Shown here piece after piece: positions 1 through 6,545 of a DNA stretch of 18,505 bases. The DNA is from Thermofilaceae archaeon (GTDB lineage Archaea > Thermoproteota > Thermoprotei > Thermofilales > Thermofilaceae). The notes beneath the pieces were generated by a model. That model was given only the letters and a program-made list of their open reading frames with translations, did not search any database and was not told where the DNA came from. A program made the translations under genes and the position numbers. Location of the stretch: the NCBI GenBank assembly GCA_027017025.1, contig JALURH010000002.1, positions 1-18,505 on the forward strand, in the 5' to 3' direction. How positions within the stretch are numbered: the first letter of the stretch is position 1; each line of letters opens with the position of its first letter.

Positions 1-55
1 CATTAATATAATGAAGCATAATATCATTATATTGATAGAGGCAAAAAACAAATAA

Positions 56-90
56 CCCTAAACACTGAATATATACAGAGACGTTTAGGG
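56..90. repeat. Inverted repeat upstream of tRNA-Met
   Basis: CCCTAAAC (56-63) is the exact reverse complement of GTTTAGGG (83-90), with a 19-base AT-rich spacer. It could be a hairpin ending a transcript that enters from the left, or a protein-binding palindrome. It lies just upstream of the tRNA-Met TATA box. No function is assigned. Confidence 0.5.
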
Positions 91-94
91 AACG

Positions 95-104
95 TATTTA
101 AAAC
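95..104 (+). promoter_or_regulatory. TATA box of tRNA-Met
   Basis: TATTTAAAAC lies about 38 bases before the tRNA 5' end. Archaeal initiation about 25 bases downstream of the box would give a short 5' leader of roughly ten bases for RNase P to remove. Confidence 0.6.
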
Positions 105-137
105 GGCAAATAACGTATAGTCCGTAGAAAATAAAGA

Positions 138-214
138 GGGCCGGTAGCTCAGCCCGGTAGAGCACCCGGCTCATAACCGGGGGGTCCCGGGTTCAAATCC
201 CGGCCGGCCCACCA
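138..214 (+). tRNA. tRNA-Met (CAT), elongator type, no intron
   Basis: A complete cloverleaf with an encoded CCA. The acceptor stem is GGGCCGG (138-144) with CCGGCCC (204-210), the discriminator is A211 and CCA is 212-214. The anticodon stem is CCCGG/CCGGG and the loop is CTCATAA, with anticodon CAT at 172-174. The T arm is CCGGG-TTCAAAT-CCCGG. The first base pair is G-C, not the A-U typical of archaeal initiators, and the stem below the loop lacks the three G-C pairs GGG/CCC, so this is not an initiator. A CAT anticodon could also be tRNA-Ile2, whose C34 becomes agmatidine; sequence alone cannot exclude that. Apart from the anticodon arm, a few variable-loop bases and the discriminator, it matches the tRNA-Lys exons at 7608. 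Confidence 0.93.
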
Positions 215-321
215 CCTTCTGCAATTTCCTTTAGAAAAAATCTGTTACTTAACTACTGTTTTAATCATATGTAAAGTTTTTTCACAGGAAGACATTTTAC
301 CCAGGAAAACGTATCACATAT

Positions 322-645
322 GTGAGTGCGGAAAACACTATAGAAATTGATATAGTGAGACCGGTGAATCCAGCTGGAGTAAGCTTCATTAAATATCTCT
401 ATGGTGCGGTGGCGGCTAGAAGCAGAGATGTGATTGAGAAGTATAGAAGGGAGTTTACACGTCTTATACAGCGTCTAGGTCTAGCTATAGAGGATAATAT
501 AGGTACTGGTAGCTTCATTACTGGAAGAGTTGTGATAGTTGTCTCCGAAAACGGAGAACCACAAAGAGCTAAAGCATTAAATCTAAAGGTATGGAAAGTT
601 GTAAAGGAAGTAGAGGAAGAAATCGAAGTAGAGGTTCCTCGGTAA
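322..645 (+). CDS. Conserved-looking protein of unknown function, 107 aa
   Basis: I do not recognise this family. The GTG at 322 is the chosen start; an ATG two bases upstream is out of frame and runs straight into a stop. The protein has no signal peptide, membrane segment or Cys motif. It looks like a small soluble alpha/beta protein: a strand (IEIDIVRP), a basic helical middle with many Arg/Lys (residues 30-53), a Gly-rich turn (NIGTGSF), a beta strand (RVVIVVSE) and an acidic C-terminal helix or strand rich in Glu. Length and codon use resemble the housekeeping genes nearby. It stands alone between two tRNA genes of opposite strand. A small nucleic-acid-binding protein is possible, but nothing in the sequence proves that. 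Confidence 0.7.
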   Translation: MSAENTIEIDIVRPVNPAGVSFIKYLYGAVAARSRDVIEKYRREFTRLIQRLGLAIEDNIGTGSFITGRVVIVVSENGEPQRAKALNLKVWKVVKEVEEEIEVEVPR

Positions 646-798
646 AACCCTAAAATACAAAATTATTTTCTCTGATTCATAATAAGATTAATGAAAAAAT
701 GGATCGGGTCATACTATAACTGTAATCAAGATATAACCGGTATGAATGTGAGTATAGGATGGTGGGGCCGCCGGGACTTGAACCCGGGACCTGCGGGT

Positions 799-817
799 TT
801 CTCTAGTTAGACCCGCT
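799..817 (-). other. tRNA-Trp intron 2, position 37/38 (19 bases)
   Basis: This is the canonical archaeal site. Bulges AG|A and AA|A flank a central helix in which CTC pairs with GAG and a fourth pair is mismatched. The intron also contains GCGGGT, which could compete for pairing with the 3' exon ACCCGC, so folding before splicing may be regulated or simply slow. Confidence 0.7.
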
Positions 818-824
818 CTGGAGC

Positions 825-856
825 CTCGACGCACCCGGTGTTTAGTACCGGGATGG
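825..856 (-). other. tRNA-Trp intron 1, position 30/31 (32 bases)
   Basis: The intron interrupts the anticodon stem. The exon bases CGGC pair with intron bases GTCG (one G-U), flanked by three-base bulges GG|C and AG|G, which matches the bulge-helix-bulge cut by archaeal splicing endonuclease. Inside it, CCCGGT and ACCGGG form a perfect 6-bp hairpin. GG repetition at the boundary makes 29/30 formally possible, but only 30/31 gives a paired central helix. Confidence 0.75.
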
Positions 857-910
857 CCGCCGCCATTCCTTGCTAGGCCACGGCCCCTGTATTCTGTAGT
901 ATATTCAGAT

Positions 911-921
911 GGATTTTAAGT
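911..921 (-). promoter_or_regulatory. TATA box of tRNA-Trp
   Basis: On the minus strand ACTTAAAATCC sits about 24-34 bases before the tRNA 5' end at 887, the right place for an archaeal TATA box. Confidence 0.55.
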
Positions 922-992
922 CTTACTCTATTGGTTTCTGTTGAAAATAGATTAGTTGATAGTCGAAGTAGAACCCCTATTTTTTAACAAGA

Positions 993-1002
993 TTTTTATA
1001 AG
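993..1002 (+). promoter_or_regulatory. TATA box before the KaiC-like gene
   Basis: TTTTTATAAG is a good TATA box. Transcription starting about 25 bases later would fall near 1022, after the TTG at 1008. This argues for the in-frame ATG at 1032 (nearly leaderless) or 1059 as the true start of the following gene. Confidence 0.55.
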
Positions 1003-1031
1003 GCTGCTTGACTCCAAAATTTAGAACTTTA

Positions 1032-2084
1032 ATGTTGTTTCGACAGAGTGCTGATATAATGGGTGTAAGAAAGAGTTGCAGAAACTGTCTATATTTCATT
1101 AAGAGTAAGAGTTATTGTCTTCTCTTAAATAGGGCTGTAAATAGTCTTGATTCTCCTCCGTGTATAGCGAATAGCTCTAGCAATTCTATGGATGTTGTTC
1201 AGAGTCAAGTAGGGTTATCCTCAGTACCACAAACAGTGAACCAAGAATATAGACTTCAATCCGCCACCCAAGCAGGTGTTGTTGGTGTAAGTGTTTCACA
1301 ACCAAGAACTGCTTTACCCAAACCTGTATCCAACGATTATGCGCCGACAGGTATACCTAAGCTTGATGAAATCTTGGGAGGAGGCTTCCTTAGGGGTAAA
1401 ACTTATCTCGTAGCTGGGGAAGCAGGTTGTGGCAAAACTATTTTTTCGGTCCAGTTCTTGGTGTATGGTGCTTATTTCTACGATGAGCCAGGAGTATATA
1501 TAGCTATAGATGAACCCACTAATCAGCTTCTTAGGGGTCTTGAAAGATTTGGATGGGATGTTAGATCCTTAGTTTCTCAGGGTAAGCTATTATTCCTTGA
1601 TATGAGAACGCATTTCAGCAAAATATACTTGAGAGATGAGAGACGTAAGATAGAGCCTAGGTATGTTATAGAGACTATACTGAATGCTGCCAAAAAAATT
1701 AGGGCTAAAAGGCTTGTGATAGATCCGATAGCACCCCTTGTTTATGGTGGGAAAGAGGAGGATGTACTTTATGCACGGGAGTTCCTCCGAGAGATGGTTT
1801 TTGCTATTGAAAGGGTTGGTGAACTTACAACTATACTAACCAGTGAGATACCTACGGGTAGTACGAAGCTCAGTAGGTTTGGGGTAGAGGAGTTTCTAGC
1901 CTCGGGGATTGTTGTCCTAAGCATCGAGGAAATTGAAGGAGAGATAGAGAGAGTCATGTATATAAGGAAGGCTAGGTGGTCTCCAGTTAAACCCAGTAAA
2001 TATATTTTCGATATCGTTATGGGACAGGGTATAGTTATCAGAGAGTCATTAAGTGAATATTTAAGGAGATATAGGTCTATGTGA
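1032..2084 (+). CDS. KaiC-like RecA-superfamily ATPase with N-terminal Cys motif
   Basis: A single KaiC/RecA-type ATPase domain. The frame is open from TTG 1008, but a TATA box ends at 1002, so ATG 1032 is chosen (350 aa); ATG 1059 is also possible. Numbering from 1008, an N-terminal CxxC with two further Cys (24, 27, 37, 52) could bind zinc. A Ser/Val/Gln-rich linker of about 50 residues follows. The ATPase begins at 'TGIPKLDEILGGGF', with Walker A GEAGCGKT (137-144) and Walker B RLVID (235-239). Such archaeal paralogs are signalling or regulatory ATPases of unknown target; the name does not imply a clock. It ends 6 bases before the SRP54 start, so it probably heads that transcript. The partner and output are unknown. 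Confidence 0.85.
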   Translation: MLFRQSADIMGVRKSCRNCLYFIKSKSYCLLLNRAVNSLDSPPCIANSSSNSMDVVQSQVGLSSVPQTVNQEYRLQSATQAGVVGVSVSQPRTALPKPVSNDYAPTGIPKLDEILGGGFLRGKTYLVAGEAGCGKTIFSVQFLVYGAYFYDEPGVYIAIDEPTNQLLRGLERFGWDVRSLVSQGKLLFLDMRTHFSKIYLRDERRKIEPRYVIETILNAAKKIRAKRLVIDPIAPLVYGGKEEDVLYAREFLREMVFAIERVGELTTILTSEIPTGSTKLSRFGVEEFLASGIVVLSIEEIEGEIERVMYIRKARWSPVKPSKYIFDIVMGQGIVIRESLSEYLRRYRSM

Positions 2085-2090
2085 TAATTA

Positions 2091-3410
2091 ATGAGAGGTC
2101 TGCGAGAAGGGTTCATTAGGGTCCTAACACTTATTAGGAGAGCACCCTTAATAGATAAACGAACATTAGATGAAATTATAAGGGAAATCCAGAGGACATT
2201 ATTAAAGGCTGACGTTAGTGTAGAATTAATTCTGGATTTATCCAATAGGATAAGAAAGAGAGTACTGGAGGAAAAGGGACCACCCGGGTTCTCTAAGAGA
2301 GAAATATTGATAAAAATTCTCTATGAAGAACTTGTCAGGATTCTCGGTGGGAAGGAAAGATATGAATTACCCCTTAGGCGCGGAAAAACCTATGTTTTAA
2401 TGCTTGTGGGGATACAGGGATCGGGGAAAACTACTACTGCAGCTAAGATAGCTTATCATTATATGAGGAAGGGATTTAAAGTAGCTCTTGTTTCTGCTGA
2501 TACCTATAGACCAGGTGCATATGATCAACTCGAGCAATTAAGTAGGCAGATAGGAGTACCTATGTATGGGGAGAGAGATGGACAGAACGCTATCGAAATA
2601 GCTAAAAGAGGGGTAGAAAGATTCCGGAGAGATGGGTATGATTTAATAATTATTGATACTGCTGGTAGACATAAAGAGGAGGAAAAGCTGCTTAGAGAAA
2701 TGGAGAAAATGGTTGAAGCTATACGACCTAATGGCGTAATGTTAGTCCTGGACGCAACTATAGGGAAGCAAGCTGGGCCTCAGGCCGAGGCTTTCCATAA
2801 GGTGACTCGGATTGGTTATATTACTCTTACTAAACTCGATGGATCTGCTAAAGGGGGAGGAGCCTTAGCAGCTGTTGCTAGAACAGGTGCAAGAATAGTT
2901 TTTATCGGTATAGGAGAGAAAGTAGATGAATTGGAACCCTTTGATCCGCAACAATTTGTAGCTAGAATTCTAGGTATGGGAGATTTAAAAACTCTTCTTG
3001 AAAAATTTCAGAGATTCGAGAAGATCGAAAAAGCTCGACTAGAGGCAATGGCATCTGGTAAGTTCACCCTACTTGACTTGAAGGAGCAATTTAGACAACT
3101 AACAAGTATGGGTCCTCTATCTAAAATCCTAGAATTGATACCGGATGGAGGAGTACTACCAAAGGATGTCGCCGAGAAGGGAGAGGAGAGTATTAAAAAG
3201 TGGTTGATTATTATGGATTCTATGACTATGGAGGAGTTAATTAACCCTAGGATAATCAATTACAGCAGGATGAAAAGGATAGCCAGAGGATCCGGAACCA
3301 CTGTTAAAGATGTTAGGGAGTTATTAAGGGCTTATGAGAGAAGCAGGAAAATAATGAAAAAATTAATGAAGCAGAGAAAAAGATGGCGGGGAATACCCTT
3401 TAAACTATGA
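2091..3410 (+). CDS. srp54: Signal recognition particle GTPase SRP54
   Basis: SRP54 binds signal sequences as they leave the ribosome and, through its GTPase, docks to the receptor FtsY at the membrane. At 439 aa it has the usual archaeal length. The N domain is residues 1-95. The G domain shows G1 GIQGSGKTT (107-115), SADTYRPGA, G3 DTAGRH (189-194), G4 TKLD (247-250) and SAKGGG (252-257). The M domain (about 300-430) is Met-rich and carries the RNA-binding motif around 'ARGSGTTVKDV'; it ends in a basic tail. The ATG start lies 6 bases after the KaiC-like gene, and its stop overlaps the next start as ATGA, so translation is probably coupled. SRP19, its partner on 7S RNA, is at 12396-12707. 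Confidence 0.97.
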   Translation: MRGLREGFIRVLTLIRRAPLIDKRTLDEIIREIQRTLLKADVSVELILDLSNRIRKRVLEEKGPPGFSKREILIKILYEELVRILGGKERYELPLRRGKTYVLMLVGIQGSGKTTTAAKIAYHYMRKGFKVALVSADTYRPGAYDQLEQLSRQIGVPMYGERDGQNAIEIAKRGVERFRRDGYDLIIIDTAGRHKEEEKLLREMEKMVEAIRPNGVMLVLDATIGKQAGPQAEAFHKVTRIGYITLTKLDGSAKGGGALAAVARTGARIVFIGIGEKVDELEPFDPQQFVARILGMGDLKTLLEKFQRFEKIEKARLEAMASGKFTLLDLKEQFRQLTSMGPLSKILELIPDGGVLPKDVAEKGEESIKKWLIIMDSMTMEELINPRIINYSRMKRIARGSGTTVKDVRELLRAYERSRKIMKKLMKQRKRWRGIPFKL

Positions 3411-3985
3411 TCACGAGGATATTTGTATTGTTAATAAATGATTTGAAGGAAGCTAAGGAAAATCTCTCTATCATATTGAGATGTATACCAGCAGCATTTT
3501 TCCTATCTCATTCTCTCAGATTAAATACTTACTTGCTACTTTATTTCTGGAGAGAAAATAAAGGTGCGCTTTTCATAACAAATAGGCTTAAAAACATTAG
3601 GGTAGATGAACAATCTCTTTCCGGAGTCTTCCGGAGAATAGCTCGGGCCGTTCGATCAAATAGGGTACGTATTTCTAGTGTGCATACTGGGGTAATAGTT
3701 GCTAAGAAGAAGCTAGAGGAATACCTTGGGAAATGGAGTAAATTCCCCCTATATTTTCATAGTCTACGTGGTAGTTATATAAGAGAAGTACAGCTTTCAG
3801 AACCCCTAGTTTTTGTCTCTCCATTGACTTCTTACAATAAGGGGCAGATAAGTATACTCAAATCCTATGGTGGTAAACCGTTAAGAGTCTCAGTAAATGA
3901 GAATTTCCCAGATATATACTTTGTACTTGTAAATAATGAGTTGGACAGATCTTTGTGGAGACTAAATCGTTTTAAGAATGTATAG
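3407..3985 (+). CDS. trmY: TrmY: tRNA pseudouridine-54 N1-methyltransferase
   Basis: TrmY (DUF358, SPOUT superfamily) methylates N1 of pseudouridine 54 in the tRNA T loop, giving m1-pseudouridine, the archaeal counterpart of ribothymidine. The 192-aa length fits. Family features visible are the N-terminal strand FVLLINDL, the block RCIPAAFFLSHSLR (residues 25-38), the middle YFHSLRGSYIREVQL, and the C-terminal VLVNNELDR (about 172-180), corresponding to the 'LVHNELDR' tail of the SPOUT knot. The ATG overlaps the SRP54 stop by four bases. The next gene is Pus10, which makes the pseudouridine that TrmY uses, so the pair supports the call. It is more diverged than euryarchaeal examples, with little typical G-rich sequence, so activity is inferred. 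Confidence 0.85.
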   Translation: MITRIFVLLINDLKEAKENLSIILRCIPAAFFLSHSLRLNTYLLLYFWRENKGALFITNRLKNIRVDEQSLSGVFRRIARAVRSNRVRISSVHTGVIVAKKKLEEYLGKWSKFPLYFHSLRGSYIREVQLSEPLVFVSPLTSYNKGQISILKSYGGKPLRVSVNENFPDIYFVLVNNELDRSLWRLNRFKNV

Positions 3986-4006
3986 CTAATCTCTAAGAGG
4001 AGAGTG

Positions 4007-5293
4007 ATGAAGGAAGTATTCGAGAAGGTTACAAAAATATTTCTAGAGGATATAATCCTATGTGATAGCTGTCTTGGCCGACTCTTTGGGTTAAGAGGAT
4101 ATGGATTGAGGAATGATGAAAGAGGGTATGCAATAAAGACCCTCCTATTGATGGAACTCTATAGAGTGGGTGAAGTAGTGACCAATAGGGAAATTATAAA
4201 GGCTTTAGCTTCTTCTGGCTTCAAACCGGCCCAAGATTTAGCACTAATAGTTAACGTGGCATTTGAGGAGAAAGAATGCTATATATGTAATGGACTCACA
4301 AAGAAATACTCTGACTTAGCTAATCAGATGGTAGAACTAACAAAAGAATATGAGTTCAAAACTTTCCAGATAGGATGTAGAATACCCCCTGAGATAATAT
4401 CTAGGGAGGAGGATCTTTGGAGACTTTTTTCATTACATGATGCTGAGTCCATAAAAAACGAGATCACTAGAGAAGTGGGAAAGATTTTCTCCACTATCAC
4501 CGGGAAGGAATATGATCCGAGAAAACCTGAGATGACTATAATACTGGATTTAGAAAAAAATGATATGGAACTAATTCCAGCGCACCTCTTTGTCTGTGGT
4601 AGGTATAGGAAATTAGCAAGAGGGCTCCCTCAGAATCCTTGGCTCTATGAAGACAGTAGGATAATGTATAAGACATCTATAGAAGAGCTTATTACTGAGC
4701 CATTAATTGTGGCTGCAAATGCTAGAGACGCTAAATTTCATGCAGCTGGAAGAGAGGATATAGATGCCCTAACACTGGGTAATGGAAGACCATTTGTTGT
4801 TGAGCTAAGGCATCCTAAGAAGAGAACATTGGATCTACAAGCTCTTGAGGCAGAAATAAATGATCGAGCAAAAGGTTTAGTCGAAGTAAGGGATCTTCAT
4901 TTCTGTAATAGCAGTATGGTATCAAGGTTAAAAAAACTAGCTGAGATTGCTAGAAAGACGTATAGAGTTAGAGTTCATTTCAGAGAACCTATAGATGAAT
5001 CTAAACTTGAGGGACTTAGGGAGCAATTTAAGGGAGTTATAGTTAGGCAAAGAACGCCAATAAGAGTTTTACATAGGAGAGCTGATAAGGTGCGAAAAAA
5101 AGTCGTATATGATGTAAAAGCTAGGAAGATTAATGAAAAAATTGTGGAGTTCGTAATAACATGCCAAGGTGGGCTTTACGTAAAGGAATTTATACATGGA
5201 GATCAAGGTCGTACGAAACCAAGTATAAGTGAATACCTTGGGAGTGATATAGAGAAAATAGAATTAGAAATAATCAATATAGAGGAGAAATAA
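4007..5293 (+). CDS. pus10: tRNA pseudouridine synthase Pus10
   Basis: Pus10 converts uridine 54, and in archaea usually 55, of tRNA to pseudouridine. The protein has the N-terminal zinc-binding/THUMP-like domain with CDSC (Cys 20, 23) and CYIC (Cys 92, 95). The C-terminal synthase core contains RYRKLARGLPQ (201-211) and GREDID followed by GNGRPFVVEL (249-268); the Asp of GRED (252) aligns with the catalytic Asp of other families. Numbering counts the GTG at 4004 as residue 1. I prefer ATG 4007 because GGAG (3999-4002) is 4 bases before it but only one base before the GTG. Its stop at 5293 closes the plus-strand run. It sits 21 bases after trmY; together they would make m1-pseudouridine 54. 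Confidence 0.95.
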   Translation: MKEVFEKVTKIFLEDIILCDSCLGRLFGLRGYGLRNDERGYAIKTLLLMELYRVGEVVTNREIIKALASSGFKPAQDLALIVNVAFEEKECYICNGLTKKYSDLANQMVELTKEYEFKTFQIGCRIPPEIISREEDLWRLFSLHDAESIKNEITREVGKIFSTITGKEYDPRKPEMTIILDLEKNDMELIPAHLFVCGRYRKLARGLPQNPWLYEDSRIMYKTSIEELITEPLIVAANARDAKFHAAGREDIDALTLGNGRPFVVELRHPKKRTLDLQALEAEINDRAKGLVEVRDLHFCNSSMVSRLKKLAEIARKTYRVRVHFREPIDESKLEGLREQFKGVIVRQRTPIRVLHRRADKVRKKVVYDVKARKINEKIVEFVITCQGGLYVKEFIHGDQGRTKPSISEYLGSDIEKIELEIINIEEK

Positions 5294-5324
5294 CCGTTTT
5301 GCCCCCGTTCCATATTGTTTGGAG

Positions 5325-5450
5325 CTATTGCTTTTTGTATTTGTGGTAGGGACTTCTACCCCGTCCATATGGTCTTTGATAGCCGTATAGGTTCATGGGT
5401 GGCGGTTGGGCCCAACGGCTGGAGCCTGAAGCAATACTCTCATCGTTCTA
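5325..5450 (-). pseudogene. Possible TnpB C-terminal remnant
   Basis: The minus-strand frame shows WAQPPPMNLYGYQRPYG then RGRSPYHKYKK and a stop, with a stop also just upstream, so at most 40 codons survive. The style resembles transposon-encoded TnpB tails, and CATATGGACGG recurs nearly unchanged (as ATATGGACGG) in the other debris field near 14.07 kb. No catalytic motif is left. A chance open frame cannot be excluded. Confidence 0.35.
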
Positions 5451-5580
5451 TAGGGCTCAGTAACCATTAGTGTAGAAAGATAGGAAAACTTAAAAACTAT
5501 TTCGTACTCCTCCACTCTCTGTAGCTCCATTACCCTATATGAGAAGCCCAGGCTTTGTTTAAACTCATAATTGTGTTAGA

Positions 5581-5613
5581 AGAGGTTCATAAACTAGTCA
5601 GCTCTGAACCTCT
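5581..5613. repeat. Inverted repeat, 9-bp arms
   Basis: AGAGGTTCA (5581-5589) is exactly complementary in reverse to TGAACCTCT (5605-5613), with a 15-base loop. It lies in the debris between pus10 and rpl21e, which converge here. It may be a hairpin, an old transposon end or a terminator-like element; no T run follows. Confidence 0.5.
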
Positions 5614-5728
5614 AGTCAACAGCCTATTCAAGGAGACTAGGAAGTTCAATTATCTACCAAATACTTAAACAGCACCCCTTTTCAGCCACTATAAGTATTA
5701 GATAAGGAAAGGAGCTGAAATGTTGTAA

Positions 5729-6022
5729 TTATCCTCTAAAGGGGAACATATGCTCCTTAGTAGTAATAATCTTCTTAATTTTATTTCCAACTTTAACGGC
5801 TATTACATATGCCCTACCTCTCTTCTCTACTATGGTACCTATACGACCCTGGTATCTTCTATGAGGGGCTGTTTCGATCCTTTCCGGAGATATATCGATA
5901 TGTACCTTTTCTCCAATCTTATACTCATAGAGAAGCCTACCGAGACCACGATAACCTTTTTCCCGTGGATGTTTACGCAATATTTTTCTTCCCCTACTTC
6001 TGTAGCCCTTTGAGTGTCTCAC
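5729..6022 (-). CDS. rpl21e: Ribosomal protein L21e (eL21)
   Basis: Large-subunit protein eL21, found in archaea and eukaryotes. The 97-aa protein starts at GTG 6022 and has the family's basic N-terminus (HSKGYRSRGRKILRK), the block YEYKIGEKVHIDI and the core HRRYQGRIGTIVEKRGRAY (residues 54-72), where the SH3-like fold binds rRNA. It ends in the usual short basic strand. A purine-rich GGGGGGATC lies 3 bases before the start. In most archaea rpl21e directly precedes rpoF on the same strand; here it is on the opposite strand, with both genes starting from a shared 159-base region. A TATA-like TTTTTAGTA (minus, 6061-6053) is well placed. Confidence 0.96.
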   Translation of the reverse strand: MRHSKGYRSRGRKILRKHPREKGYRGLGRLLYEYKIGEKVHIDISPERIETAPHRRYQGRIGTIVEKRGRAYVIAVKVGNKIKKIITTKEHMFPFRG

Positions 6023-6129
6023 AAAGATCCCCCCTTTTCCTATATTATACGGTACTAAAAATGTTTCTGTGTTTTGAGGATAGGATATAGAGTTATGAAT
6101 ATATAGGTAGAATTAGGGAATTAGTTTAG

Positions 6130-6138
6130 TTTTTAAGG
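6130..6138 (+). promoter_or_regulatory. Probable TATA box of rpoF-DUF655
   Basis: TTTTTAAGG is about 50 bases before the rpoF start, predicting a leader of about 20 bases that contains GGTGTGA as Shine-Dalgarno. AT-richness makes the exact box uncertain. Confidence 0.4.
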
Positions 6139-6181
6139 TAGTTATAAGTAGCATTATTAAAAGAAAAACATGGTGTGAGAA

Positions 6182-6514
6182 TTGCCTAAAATAGTATCCG
6201 AACGAAACTTAACAGTTGCAGAGGTCGAGAGGATCCTAGAGGAGATGAGTACAAAGAGAGATCTATCAAGTATCGAAAACCTTACACTAGATTATGCAAG
6301 GAAATTCAAGAAAATTGAATATGAAAAGGCTGTAAAGTTGAAGGAAATATTAAAGGAGAAATTCGATATACCAGAGGAGTATGCGGTTCAAATAGTGAAT
6401 ATTATGCCAGAGTCTACGGGGGAAATAAGGATGATACTAAATCCTTTAAATAAGATATTTACAGAGGAACAGCTTAAGGAAATAAAAAATATTTTAGACG
6501 AATACCGTGAATAA
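6182..6514 (+). CDS. rpoF: RNA polymerase subunit F (Rpo4/Rpb4)
   Basis: Rpo4 pairs with Rpo7 to form the stalk of archaeal RNA polymerase, helping promoter opening and holding the transcript. The 110-aa protein shows the family pattern: N-terminal strand IVSERNLTVAEV, then the all-helical HRDC-like domain, with the conserved end 'NIMPESTGEIRMIL' (74-87) and a final helix. The start is TTG at 6182 (MPKIV...), preceded by GGTGTGA at 6172-6178. A 31-base gap separates it from the DUF655 gene, its common archaeal partner. No membrane or metal motifs are present, as expected. Confidence 0.93.
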   Translation: MPKIVSERNLTVAEVERILEEMSTKRDLSSIENLTLDYARKFKKIEYEKAVKLKEILKEKFDIPEEYAVQIVNIMPESTGEIRMILNPLNKIFTEEQLKEIKNILDEYRE

Positions 6515-6545
6515 AATGTAGTTCTAAAATTTTAGGTGTAAATTA

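Larger units (their letters stand above)
760..887 (-). tRNA. tRNA-Trp (CCA) with two introns
   Basis: On the minus strand the acceptor stem GGGGCCG (887-881) pairs with CGGCCCC (770-764), with discriminator A (763) and encoded CCA (762-760). The D arm is GCC...GGC and the T arm CCGGG-TTCAAGT-CCCGG. The anticodon stem and loop only close after removing two introns: bases 856-825 between positions 30 and 31, and bases 817-799 at the canonical 37/38 site. The spliced arm is GCGGG-CTCCAGA-CCCGC, anticodon CCA (821-819), giving Trp. The GGGGCYGTGGCC start agrees with archaeal tRNA-Trp. Both introns fit a bulge-helix-bulge, the second imperfectly. The exact splice sites are inferred by eye. Confidence 0.88.
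5294..5728. other. Gene-free stretch with mobile-element debris
   Basis: No intact gene in 435 bases. On the minus strand (about 5450 to 5325) an open tail reads PPPMNLYGYQRPYGRGRSP, with a Pro-Met-Asn and Gly/Arg-rich style common at the C-termini of archaeal IS605-type TnpB proteins. A second minus-strand frame beside it (about 5550-5400) is also open, as expected after a frameshift. An exact 9-base inverted repeat lies at 5581-5613. Nothing else is recognisable. Confidence 0.5.

Noticed and set aside
4001..4012. C-box-like GTGATGA near 4004
   Set aside because: It is the Pus10 start region, and no matching D box with guide spacing was found.
5750..6090. Plus-strand frames opposite rpl21e
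   Set aside because: Shadows of the highly conserved L21e coding sequence on the minus strand.
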